Positions 7,067 through 14,166 of a stretch of DNA of 14,166 nt are shown piece after piece. The stretch covers positions 1 to 14,166 of the forward strand of contig JAURMN010000062.1 in the NCBI GenBank assembly GCA_030830725.1, read 5' to 3'. The DNA comes from Balneolales bacterium (GTDB lineage Bacteria > Bacteroidota > Rhodothermia > Balneolales > Balneolaceae). Positions within the stretch are counted from its first letter, which is position 1. Each line of letters opens with the position of its first letter. Below the pieces are notes generated by a model. That model searched no databases, was not told the DNA's origin, and saw only the letters and a program-made list of their open reading frames with translations. The position numbers were made by a program, and so were the translations under genes.

Positions 7067-8569
7067 TTAGCTAGCTCCGGGACCGGACAGGCGCGAAAGA
7101 GCCAAATCCAGGCGGTGAAGCACTTTTTCGCGACCTAAAAGTTCAAGTGATGGAAACAGATCCGGACCAAATCCTTGCCCGGACACGCAGACACGCAGTG
7201 GCATCATCAACTTGCCCATCCCAACATTTTGTGCGGCAACTGTCTCTTCGAGTGAGGCTTTGAGTTTATCTGCAGAGAACTCCGCTTCGTGCAACGGTTC
7301 GATGGCTGCTTTGTAAGCACGAATCAAATCTGGCGTTTCATCTGACCACTTTTTGAGAGCTTCAGCGTCGTAATGCTCCGGATCACTAAAGAAAAAGCCT
7401 CCCATTTCCAGAATGTCATCCGCTTTGGATACACGCTCTTTTAAAAGAGGAATAATGTTTTTTAAGACCTCTGCATCAAATCCTGGAATTTGTTTTTCTG
7501 CAGCGAGACCGAGCACTCTCGTGTAGAGCTCATCATCAGATTTTTCACGTAGATAGTGCTCATTATACCAAAGCAACTTCTTATGGTTAAAGACAGCCCC
7601 ACCTTTACTCACCCGATCCAGGGTAAAGAGCTGGCATAGTTCGTCGAGAGAGTGAATTTCTGAATCGTCTCCAGGACTCCATCCTAAATAGGCAAGGAAG
7701 TTTACCAGTGCTTCAGGCTCGTATTCTTGATCGATATAATCTCGCGTATTGACCGGAATACCCTCTATTTCGGCTTTCCGCTTCGAGAGTTTTCCGCCAC
7801 TAGGCGACATAATCAGTGGCAGGTGGGCCATTTGTGGAGGCTTCCAGCCGAGGTATTGGTAGAGTAAGATATGCTTCGGAGCACTGCTCAACCACTCTTC
7901 ACCGCGGATCACATGTGTAATCTCCATTTCGTGATCATCGACCACATTGGCAAGGTGATAAGTGGGCAGCCCGTCTGACTTCAGTAAGACTTGATCATCA
8001 AGCCCTTTGGTTTCGAACGTGACCACACCACGAATCAAATCTTCAAACTGAATGGTTTCCCGGCGTGGAACCTTGAGGCGAATGACATAAGGCTCTCTCT
8101 CTGCAAGTCGTCGTTCGACTTCTTCTTGTGGAAGCGTGAGAGAATTTTTCATCGATTGACGTGTAATCGAATCGTATGCCGGCGATGGATTTCCGGAAGC
8201 TTTAAGCCGTTCCCGCATGACTTCGATCTCCTCCTGAGTGTCAAATGCATAGTAGGCATTTCCCTCAGCCAGGAGTTTTTCAACGGCTTTTTGGTAGAAG
8301 GTTTTTCGCTCACTTTGGCGATATGGCCCGTAATTTCCACCGTGTAGAGGGCCCTCATCAATCCGGATACCACTCCATTCCAAGGAACGGATGATGTCTT
8401 GCTCGGCATCTTCTACAAAGCGCGCCTGATCTGTGTCTTCAATTCGGAGAATAAAGGTTCCACCGTGATGTCGGGCAAATAGATAGTTATAGAGTGCCGT
8501 TCTCAGACCTCCAATATGGAGAAATCCAGTGGGAGAGGGGGCGAATCGAACGCGAACGGATGAAGCCAT
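7067..8569 (-). CDS. gltX: Glutamyl-tRNA synthetase
   Basis: A class I aminoacyl-tRNA synthetase of 500 residues that charges tRNA-Glu with glutamate in the cytoplasm. The Rossmann-fold motif PSPTGFLHIGG at 11-21 carries the HIGH equivalent (HIGG, 18-21). The second class I motif appears as KLSKR at 260-264 (the KMSKS equivalent). LRIEDTD at 41-47 and GEEW at 223-226 are typical of the GluRS core, and the C-terminal half is the helical anticodon-binding region. The CxC zinc ligands found in E. coli GluRS are not visible around residues 98-125. It could be discriminating or non-discriminating; the sequence alone does not settle whether it also charges tRNA-Gln. The ATG at 8569 has no Shine-Dalgarno. 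It lies 147 bp downstream of the ABC-F gene on the same strand, with its own promoter-like element. Confidence 0.97.
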   Translation of the reverse strand: MASSVRVRFAPSPTGFLHIGGLRTALYNYLFARHHGGTFILRIEDTDQARFVEDAEQDIIRSLEWSGIRIDEGPLHGGNYGPYRQSERKTFYQKAVEKLLAEGNAYYAFDTQEEIEVMRERLKASGNPSPAYDSITRQSMKNSLTLPQEEVERRLAEREPYVIRLKVPRRETIQFEDLIRGVVTFETKGLDDQVLLKSDGLPTYHLANVVDDHEMEITHVIRGEEWLSSAPKHILLYQYLGWKPPQMAHLPLIMSPSGGKLSKRKAEIEGIPVNTRDYIDQEYEPEALVNFLAYLGWSPGDDSEIHSLDELCQLFTLDRVSKGGAVFNHKKLLWYNEHYLREKSDDELYTRVLGLAAEKQIPGFDAEVLKNIIPLLKERVSKADDILEMGGFFFSDPEHYDAEALKKWSDETPDLIRAYKAAIEPLHEAEFSADKLKASLEETVAAQNVGMGKLMMPLRVCVSGQGFGPDLFPSLELLGREKVLHRLDLALSRLSGPGAS

Positions 8570-8599
8570 AAAAAAACTGCAAACAAAGGGTTAAACGAA

Positions 8600-8622
8600 T
8601 TGCCGGGTCAACGCCCGACCAA
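8600..8622 (-). other. Possible stem-loop in the gltX 5' leader
   Basis: In the minus-strand transcript GTCGGG pairs with CCCGGC (one G-T wobble) around a 6-nt loop, with further TT/AA pairing beyond a bulged G. It falls between the promoter-like element at 8625-8636 and the gltX ATG, so it would lie in the leader. No T-tract follows, so it is not a classic terminator. It could affect translation or mRNA stability, or be chance. Confidence 0.3.
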
Positions 8623-8624
8623 TT

Positions 8625-8636
8625 TAAAAATAGCAA
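8625..8636 (-). promoter_or_regulatory. Promoter-like element TTGCTATTTTTA upstream of gltX
   Basis: On the minus strand TTGC (8636-8633) precedes TATTTTTA (8632-8625), about 55 nt before the gltX ATG. TATTTTTA matches five of the six fixed positions of the Bacteroidota -7 consensus TAnnTTTG, and TGC-TATTTT also resembles an extended -10. No convincing -33/-35 partner is seen. Identical twelve bases lie upstream of the ABC-F gene. Confidence 0.4.
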
Positions 8637-8716
8637 ATTCTCAGGTAAAGCTCTGCCGGGACTCACAGACCCCTATTCCAGGACATGTAAATCTCTGTAA
8701 GCAGAACGAGAAGCGT

Positions 8717-10735
8717 TTACCCTCTGCCAAACTCTTTCGCGAACTGCTCTTCGATCCCTTCCAACCTCCAGGAAAGTTCTTCCCACCTAGAGTAGGACTC
8801 TTCAAGTGATCGGCGAATTTGCTCAAACTCGGTCATAGCGGTTTTGACCTGCTCGGCGTTCTCATAAAAAGAAGAGTCTGCCATCTGAGATTCAAGCGTT
8901 ACTTTTCTCTCTTCGAGCTTCTGAATCTCTGCTTCTACAACCTGGAGTCGTTGTTTGATGGGTTTTGTACGCTTGGAGAGCTCATTTCTACGCTCTGCTT
9001 CTGCACGTTTTTGCTCTTTGGATGAGCGTTCTTTGGCCGCAGATCCTTCTGGAGTCCGCTCATTCTTTGTGGATTGCCCTCCCAATGGAGTAAGCCCGCT
9101 CGTCGTCCTACCGTTTTGCCGGGAAGACTCTTCTTGTTTTTTAGCCAGATACCAGGTCACATTTCCCAGATAGAATTTAGCTGAATCATGCTGTATTTCG
9201 AGGGTTTTATTCACAATTGGATCCAAAAATGCACGATCGTGCGAAACTATCAATAATGTACCCTCATACTGGATTAAGGCCTGCTGCAGAATCTCCTTAG
9301 ATTGCATGTCAAGGTGGTTGGTCGGTTCATCCAATATGATCAGATTTGAGGACTTGAGAAGCATTTTGGCAAGGGCAACCCGGCTTTTTTCTCCTCCTGA
9401 GAGCACTTTTATTTTTTTATAAACATCGTCACCACTAAACAGAAAACAGCCCAGAATGGAGCGCATGGTGGTTTCACTGGCGTTGGTCCCGGCTTGTTTC
9501 ATCTCATCCAAAATGTCGAGAGAGACGTTGAGTTCTTCCGCTTGATGCTGGGCAAAATAGGAGGGGGTCACATTATGTCCCAAAATTCGCTCTCCGCCAG
9601 ATAGAGGTTCCACTCCGGCCACCATGCGGATCATGGTGGATTTACCGGCACCATTCGGACCCACAACGGCAATTTTGTCTCCACGCTCGATTTCTACAGA
9701 CAAATCGCTAAAAACCTGATGCTCATCGTACAATTTTTGTACGTGTTCTAGCCGGGTTACTATCTTTCCTGCACGTTCCGGCGCCGGAAAACGGAAGTTT
9801 ACTTCGGGAAGATCGTCTTCTATCTCGATTCGTTCGATCTTTTCAAGGGCTTTTACCCGGCTTTGTACCTGACGCGCTTTGGTAGCTTTGTAGCGGAAAC
9901 GCTCAATAAATTTTTCAGTCTCTTTGATTTCCTGCGCCTGATTTTCCTGAGCCCTGCGCAACAACTCACTCTGTTCCGCCCATTTTTTTTCGTAAAACGA
10001 ATAATTCCCCGAAAACTCATACATCCGACCTCTGCGAAGGGCCATTGTGCGAGTCGTAATACTATCTAAAAACGCCTTGTCGTGAGACACCACTACGATG
10101 GCACCTTCATATTCTTTTAGAAACGACTCAATCCATTGTAAAGATTCAATATCCAAGTGATTGGTCGGCTCATCCAAGAGCAAAACGTCAGGTTTGCGAA
10201 GCAGAAGTTTGGCTAAGGCAATACGCATTAGCCATCCACCACTAAATTCTGTGGTAGATCGTTCGAGATCTTTTGTTCTGAATCCAAGGCCGGAGAGTAC
10301 TTTTTCAATATCAGAGCGGAGTGTGTAAAATCCCGACTGTTCCAAGAGACTTTGATAATGTCCATATCTCTCTACGATCGCGGCGTGATCCAGGTGATTC
10401 ACCGGATTGCGTTCCAAATCAAGTAACGCCTGATCAACCTTCATTTTTAGGTCCAATACATCAGAAAAGGCCGATTCAACTTCACCATACACCGTTAGAA
10501 ACGGGTCTGGTTCAACCCCATCCTGAGGCAAGTACCCGATTTTACGTTCGTTGGCCAGATGAATCTTTCCCTCATCCGGTTGGGCTTCTCGTTTAATGAT
10601 TTTAAGCAGGGTAGATTTACCGGCCCCATTAGGTCCAACCAGGCCAATACGATCCCCGGGATTGATGACTGCTGAAACCTGGTCCAGTAGGACCCGATCT
10701 CCGATAAAAAGGGATATAGATTCGAGTTGCAGCAC
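8717..10735 (-). CDS. ABC-F family ATPase (ribosome-associated translation factor), GTG start
   Basis: A 672-residue protein with two ABC ATPase domains in tandem and no membrane segment, the ABC-F layout. These proteins bind the ribosomal E site and act in translation or antibiotic protection, not transport. Domain 1 has Walker A GPNGAGKST (34-42), signature SGGW (165-168), Walker B LLLDEPTNHLD (185-195) and switch SHD (217-219). The inter-domain linker (about 240-310) is charged and helical. Domain 2 has Walker A GPNGAGKST (359-367), signature LSGGEKSR (445-452), Walker B IILDEPTNHLD (466-476) and SHD (498-500). Residues about 565-672 form a Lys/Glu-rich coiled coil, as in Uup or YdiF-type members. 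The start is GTG at 10735: an in-frame TAA lies two codons upstream and Walker A comes at the usual distance. The subgroup is not resolved; a resistance role is not indicated. Confidence 0.95.
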   Translation of the reverse strand: MLQLESISLFIGDRVLLDQVSAVINPGDRIGLVGPNGAGKSTLLKIIKREAQPDEGKIHLANERKIGYLPQDGVEPDPFLTVYGEVESAFSDVLDLKMKVDQALLDLERNPVNHLDHAAIVERYGHYQSLLEQSGFYTLRSDIEKVLSGLGFRTKDLERSTTEFSGGWLMRIALAKLLLRKPDVLLLDEPTNHLDIESLQWIESFLKEYEGAIVVVSHDKAFLDSITTRTMALRRGRMYEFSGNYSFYEKKWAEQSELLRRAQENQAQEIKETEKFIERFRYKATKARQVQSRVKALEKIERIEIEDDLPEVNFRFPAPERAGKIVTRLEHVQKLYDEHQVFSDLSVEIERGDKIAVVGPNGAGKSTMIRMVAGVEPLSGGERILGHNVTPSYFAQHQAEELNVSLDILDEMKQAGTNASETTMRSILGCFLFSGDDVYKKIKVLSGGEKSRVALAKMLLKSSNLIILDEPTNHLDMQSKEILQQALIQYEGTLLIVSHDRAFLDPIVNKTLEIQHDSAKFYLGNVTWYLAKKQEESSRQNGRTTSGLTPLGGQSTKNERTPEGSAAKERSSKEQKRAEAERRNELSKRTKPIKQRLQVVEAEIQKLEERKVTLESQMADSSFYENAEQVKTAMTEFEQIRRSLEESYSRWEELSWRLEGIEEQFAKEFGRG

Positions 10736-10805
10736 GTTTAATTATCGCTAATGCTTTTTTTTGAGTATGATGATTATATTCATCGTGTCCCCAAATTTTC
10801 GAAGA

Positions 10806-10817
10806 TAAAAATAGCAA
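10806..10817 (-). promoter_or_regulatory. Promoter-like element TTGCTATTTTTA upstream of the ABC-F gene
   Basis: On the minus strand TTGC (10817-10814) and TATTTTTA (10813-10806) lie about 70 nt before the GTG start. The twelve bases are identical to the element before gltX. The site ends only 7 bp before the first ATG of the divergent lipoprotein gene, so the two genes' control regions must overlap. Confidence 0.4.
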
Positions 10818-10824
10818 CAATTTC

Positions 10825-12213
10825 ATGTTAAACACTATGACTTCTTCCGTACTGAAAGGCTTGATGGCGATTCTGATCATCGCCCTCTTTTTTGGGATGG
10901 CTCAATCCTGTGAGGAACAGGAGTCGACGCCGATCCAACAGGCATTCGATTTCAATATAGGTAATCCGGCTGAACCGGGTTCCAGGTATCCTTCCATTGT
11001 GACGGATGCAGCAGGGCATTTGGGCATGAGCTGGACGATGGCGGTTGGCGAGGATCTGCATGCCGTCCAGGTGGCGATGATGAGTCCGGATGGATGGACC
11101 TCGCCAAGCACGGCCATTGTGTCACCTGATCTTTTTGTGAACTGGGCAGATTACCCTACAATGGCAATATGGGAGGGAGAGCCGGTAGCCGTACACTGGT
11201 TAAAAAAACGCCCTTCCGATAATCCTTATGCCTATGACATTCAAGTGGCGTTTTTCGAAGGAGGAGATCCGGCCCGCTGGTCTGACCCTATTACACCGCA
11301 CAAAGACAATACGGACACCGAGCATGGATTTGTTTCAATGAAGGCACTTTCGCAGGATGAAGTATTACTCGTCTGGTTGGATGGGAGAGAGATGGCAGAG
11401 CGAGAGGAACATGTTGGTAAAGATGGTCTTTACGCATATCACGATGAACATGGAACAGGTTCCATGACGCTTCGCTCTGCAATCCTTCATCGAAATGGAA
11501 CCATAAAATACGAACAAGAAATCGACCACATGGTATGTGAATGCTGTCCGACGGACATGGTAAAAACTAAAGAGGGCTTTATGGTGATCTATCGCAATCG
11601 GACATCAGAAGAGATTCGTGATACTTGGGTATCTTTTTATTCCCTATCCACTCATCGTTGGTCCACCCCAGAGCCGGTATCGGAAGATGGATGGATCATT
11701 GGTGGTTGCCCGGTAAATGGCCCTGCAGCGGCTACAAGTGATGAGCAGATTGGAGTGGCGTGGTATACGGAGGCGAATTCAGCTCGGAAGCTTTTCTTCA
11801 CGCTCAAAACTGAGGACGGTTTCGAAGATCCAATCGTTTTGGGAGAAGGACGTGATCTGGTCGGGCGCGTTAGCTTGACCGCAAATGATAACGGTACATT
11901 TTATGCGACATGGTTGGAATATTTGCCTCTTACTGAAGATGAATCACGGAAATTGGGAATGGTGAAACTGGCTGTGATCGACACACCAGTGAAGTCTGAT
12001 GATGTTCAAAATGGTGCAATAAAGGGTCGTAGTGCTGAGGGTGGAAATCCGCAGATGGAGATTACAAAAAGGTTGGATTTAGGCATCGTGGAAAACAGGC
12101 GTTCAGGTTTTCCCGAAGTTCGTTATACTAATGGAGAGCTTTTTGTGGCGTGGACCCAGACGGATCCGCGTCCTCTTTTGAAGACCCTTCAGATTCCGAT
12201 ATCTGATCTCTAA
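10825..12213 (+). CDS. Sialidase-fold (beta-propeller) lipoprotein with a CxCC motif
   Basis: A predicted 462-residue lipoprotein. The N-terminus has a basic residue, a hydrophobic core (about 12-24) and AQSC, with Cys29 as the likely lipidated residue; the -2 Gln is unusual for a lipobox. The acidic stretch after it (CEEQE) recalls surface-export signals of Bacteroidota lipoproteins. The rest is made of repeated beta-strand units with W residues (SWTMAV, VAVHWLKK, LLVWLDG, VAWYTE, FYATWLEY, LFVAWTQT), as in the six-bladed sialidase-like propellers often annotated exo-alpha-sialidase. Clear Asp-boxes, the RIP motif and a full arginine triad are not evident, so catalysis on sialic acid should not be assumed. 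Cysteines cluster as VCECCP (C238, C240, C241) and GGCPVNGP (C295). The start could be Met1 (10825) or Met5 (10837). The permease gene follows after 32 bp, likely one operon. Confidence 0.8.
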   Translation: MLNTMTSSVLKGLMAILIIALFFGMAQSCEEQESTPIQQAFDFNIGNPAEPGSRYPSIVTDAAGHLGMSWTMAVGEDLHAVQVAMMSPDGWTSPSTAIVSPDLFVNWADYPTMAIWEGEPVAVHWLKKRPSDNPYAYDIQVAFFEGGDPARWSDPITPHKDNTDTEHGFVSMKALSQDEVLLVWLDGREMAEREEHVGKDGLYAYHDEHGTGSMTLRSAILHRNGTIKYEQEIDHMVCECCPTDMVKTKEGFMVIYRNRTSEEIRDTWVSFYSLSTHRWSTPEPVSEDGWIIGGCPVNGPAAATSDEQIGVAWYTEANSARKLFFTLKTEDGFEDPIVLGEGRDLVGRVSLTANDNGTFYATWLEYLPLTEDESRKLGMVKLAVIDTPVKSDDVQNGAIKGRSAEGGNPQMEITKRLDLGIVENRRSGFPEVRYTNGELFVAWTQTDPRPLLKTLQIPISDL

Positions 12214-12245
12214 ATCGTTCTTCAGGATGATTTAAGTCTAACGAA

Positions 12246-14166
12246 ATGGCAAAAAAAGAGAAACTAGAGAAAAAATTAACCCTGTTTGATGTGTATGCCA
12301 TCAGTACAGGGGCGATGTTTAGTTCAGGATTTTTTCTGTTACCGGGGATTGCTGCGTCTCAAACGGGATCCTCAGTATTTTTGGCCTATCTCTTGGCTGG
12401 GTTTTTGATTTTACCCTCTATGTTTAGTGTGGCGGAGTTGTCCACGGCGATGCCTCGTGCAGGTGGAGCGTACTATTTTATCGATCGAAGTTTAGGGCCG
12501 GTAATGGGCACGATTGGAGGCATCGGATCATGGTTTGCTCTCATCTTTAAAAGTGCATTTGCTCTGATTGGGATGGGCGCATATATCGCAGTTTTTATTG
12601 ATCTACCCATGATTCCAGTGGCGGTGGCTTTGACCGTTACCTTCGGATTTCTGAATATTTTGGGCGCAAAAGAGTCGACGGGATTACAGCGGATTTTGGT
12701 TGCTGCACTCATTACCATCATGTTTTTCTATCTGTTGCAGGGAGCATTCAAAATGGCTCAGCTGGATCTTCAGACGATTCTAACGGATCGATTTACGCCG
12801 TTTTTCCAATTTGGATCGCATGGGTTTTTATCAACGATCGGATTAGTGTTTGTTTCGTATACAGGGTTAACGAAGGTAGCGAGTGTATCAGAAGAGGTGC
12901 AAAATCCCGATCGGAATATTCCGTTGGGAATGATTTTGTCACTCATCACGGCTTCGGTTGTCTATGTATTAGGGGTTTTATTGATGGTCGTGTACCTGGA
13001 GCCTACGGAATTTTTCCAGGATTTAACTCCGGTTGCAACCACTGGGCAGCTTTTTATGGATTGGTTGCCGGGACAAACCGGTTTAGTTCTTGTAGTCATT
13101 GCAGCAGCGGCAGCCTTTGCATCTACAGGGAATGCAGGGATTTTATCAGCTTCGCGCTACCCCTTCGCTATGGCTCGTGATCAGCTGATTCCCTCCGTAT
13201 TCGGAAGAATAAGCAAGAATGGGACACCAGTGGTGAGTGTGATCGTGACTACGGCTTTAATGGCAGTCCTGCTTATTCTATTTAATGTAGAATCCGTGGC
13301 TAAGCTGGCTTCTGCGTTTCAATTACTCCTGTTTGCACTGCTAAATGTGGCGGTCATCGTGATGCGTGAGAGTAAAATTGAAGCTTATGATCCGGGATTT
13401 CGTTCACCATTATATCCTTGGGTTCAGATTTTGGGCATTTTCTTTTCCATTCTGCTCATTTTTGAGATGGGCTTGTTTTCCGTGCTCTTTACTCTACTTA
13501 TTATTTTTGTCTGTGTGATATGGTACTTCTATTACGCTGTCAACAAAGTGCAACGTCAAGGGGCAATATTTCACGTTTCAGCGCGATTAGGTCAGTTACA
13601 GGATACCGGATTAAATCTCGAATTACGGTCTATTATGAAGGAAAAAGGATTGCGTGAGGAAGATCCGTACGAGGAGGTAGTGGCCAAGTCATTTGTAATT
13701 GACAACGTCAATCCTTTGATTGGCTATCATGGAATTTTGGATCAGGTGATTGAGAAATTAATGACCCGTCTGCCTTGTTCAACCGACGAATTACGCTCAA
13801 AGTTTCTACGCGCTCAGCAAGATCATTTATTACCCTTCACAGAAGGCGTATCCTTGAACCATATTCGTTTTGATATTGATCATCCATCAGAAATGGTACT
13901 AGTGAGATTAAAGAAGGCATCTGTGATCCCTGAATTTGGAGAGGAGTCACTTTCAGCATTGATTTTTTTGGTGAGTCCAATTAGTAATGCTACACAGCAT
14001 TTACGGATATTGGCTCACTTAGCCCAGGTGGCCGATGACAAGAATTTTCTCAAAAAATGGAAAAAGGCCACGGATGAAGTTCAACTGAAGGAAATTTTGT
14101 TGCGAGATGAACGATTCATCAATCTTCGGATCGGTAGTGGCTTACCTTCAGCAGAGTTATTGGGTA
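12246..14166 (+). CDS. APC-family amino-acid permease fused to a PTS EIIA-like domain, C-terminus cut by window edge
   Basis: An open frame of 640 codons runs to the window end. Residues 12-430 are an amino acid-polyamine-organocation (APC) permease. TM1 carries STGAMFSSGFFLLPG (20-34, the GxGIF-type unwound substrate site), followed by AELSTAMPRAGGAYYF (63-78) and about twelve hydrophobic spans. A cytoplasmic linker follows with GAIFHV (439-444), LRSIMKEKGLREEDPYEEVV (460-479). Residues about 483-625 look like a type 2 (fructose/nitrogen) PTS EIIA domain. FTEGVSLNHIRF (531-542) aligns with the phosphorylation-site pattern GEGVAIPHAR, placing H539 at the active His; HLRILAHLAQV (585-595) matches the second conserved His helix. 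The frame continues past EIIA. It probably imports or exchanges amino acids with a regulatory tail; substrate unknown. There is no good Shine-Dalgarno (AGGA about 19 nt upstream). Confidence 0.9.
   Translation, partial: MAKKEKLEKKLTLFDVYAISTGAMFSSGFFLLPGIAASQTGSSVFLAYLLAGFLILPSMFSVAELSTAMPRAGGAYYFIDRSLGPVMGTIGGIGSWFALIFKSAFALIGMGAYIAVFIDLPMIPVAVALTVTFGFLNILGAKESTGLQRILVAALITIMFFYLLQGAFKMAQLDLQTILTDRFTPFFQFGSHGFLSTIGLVFVSYTGLTKVASVSEEVQNPDRNIPLGMILSLITASVVYVLGVLLMVVYLEPTEFFQDLTPVATTGQLFMDWLPGQTGLVLVVIAAAAAFASTGNAGILSASRYPFAMARDQLIPSVFGRISKNGTPVVSVIVTTALMAVLLILFNVESVAKLASAFQLLLFALLNVAVIVMRESKIEAYDPGFRSPLYPWVQILGIFFSILLIFEMGLFSVLFTLLIIFVCVIWYFYYAVNKVQRQGAIFHVSARLGQLQDTGLNLELRSIMKEKGLREEDPYEEVVAKSFVIDNVNPLIGYHGILDQVIEKLMTRLPCSTDELRSKFLRAQQDHLLPFTEGVSLNHIRFDIDHPSEMVLVRLKKASVIPEFGEESLSALIFLVSPISNATQHLRILAHLAQVADDKNFLKKWKKATDEVQLKEILLRDERFINLRIGSGLPSAELLG

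Noticed and set aside
7991..8347. 118-codon plus-strand frame opposite gltX
   Set aside because: It overlaps the conserved GluRS core on the other strand and shows no domain or signal of its own.
8570..8716. A tRNA or small RNA in the gap between the ABC-F gene and gltX
   Set aside because: No cloverleaf, T-loop GTTC or CCA end could be made out; only a short leader hairpin is visible.
8717..10735. ABC-F gene as an antibiotic-resistance determinant
   Set aside because: It has the long C-terminal coiled coil of housekeeping Uup/YdiF-like members and sits among core genes with no mobile-element signs.
1..14166. Defence island, prophage, transposon or CRISPR array
   Set aside because: No direct-repeat array, transposase, integrase, nuclease or toxin-antitoxin pattern was seen; gene content is housekeeping and envelope.

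Overview
The window carries ten protein-coding genes. The two at the edges are cut: a DPP4-family peptidase at the left and an amino-acid permease fusion at the right. I see no tRNA or rRNA gene, insertion sequence, CRISPR array, prophage or integration scar, and no gene-free stretch longer than 300 bases (the longest is about 147 bases, between the ABC-F gene and gltX). GC content is moderate. Most genes lack a clear Shine-Dalgarno sequence, the promoter-like elements are AT-rich, and there is an S9B dipeptidyl peptidase, an OprO/OprP-type porin and a lipoprotein with acidic residues after its Cys. Together these suggest a Gram-negative bacterium of the Bacteroidota/Rhodothermota/Balneolota group. 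That placement is inference from style and gene content, not from a marker-gene tree.

Layout. From 3599 down to 1, on the minus strand: phosphohexomutase, ZIP metal transporter, then the N-terminal 440 residues of the DPP4-like exopeptidase. A hairpin plus T-tract at the end of the ZIP gene may separate the last one. Divergent from the mutase, at 3720-4958 (+), is an outer-membrane porin. Its stop codon overlaps by 4 bp that of the convergent lgt gene (4955-6058, minus), the lipoprotein diacylglyceryl transferase. Next, divergent from lgt, is an unassigned multi-pass membrane protein (6124-7029, +), which converges on gltX (7067-8569, minus). Upstream of gltX on the same strand is an ABC-F translation factor (8717-10735, minus, GTG start). 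Divergent from that is a probable two-gene unit on the plus strand: a sialidase-fold (beta-propeller) lipoprotein with a CxCC motif (10825-12213), then, 32 bp on, an APC amino-acid permease fused to a PTS EIIA-like domain (12246 to the window end).

How the genes relate. Most are housekeeping or envelope genes: sugar-phosphate interconversion, metal uptake, peptide trimming, outer-membrane passage, lipoprotein maturation, glutamyl-tRNA charging and ribosome-associated ATPase. The propeller protein is a predicted lipoprotein, so it should be a substrate of the Lgt encoded nearby. The less ordinary items are the permease-EIIA fusion, the CxCC propeller lipoprotein beside it, an N-terminally extended Lgt with a lysine-periodic loop, a recurrent TTGCTATTTT-type element upstream of several genes, and a perfect AT-rich palindrome in the mutase/porin intergenic region. 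I found no convincing defence or mobile system.
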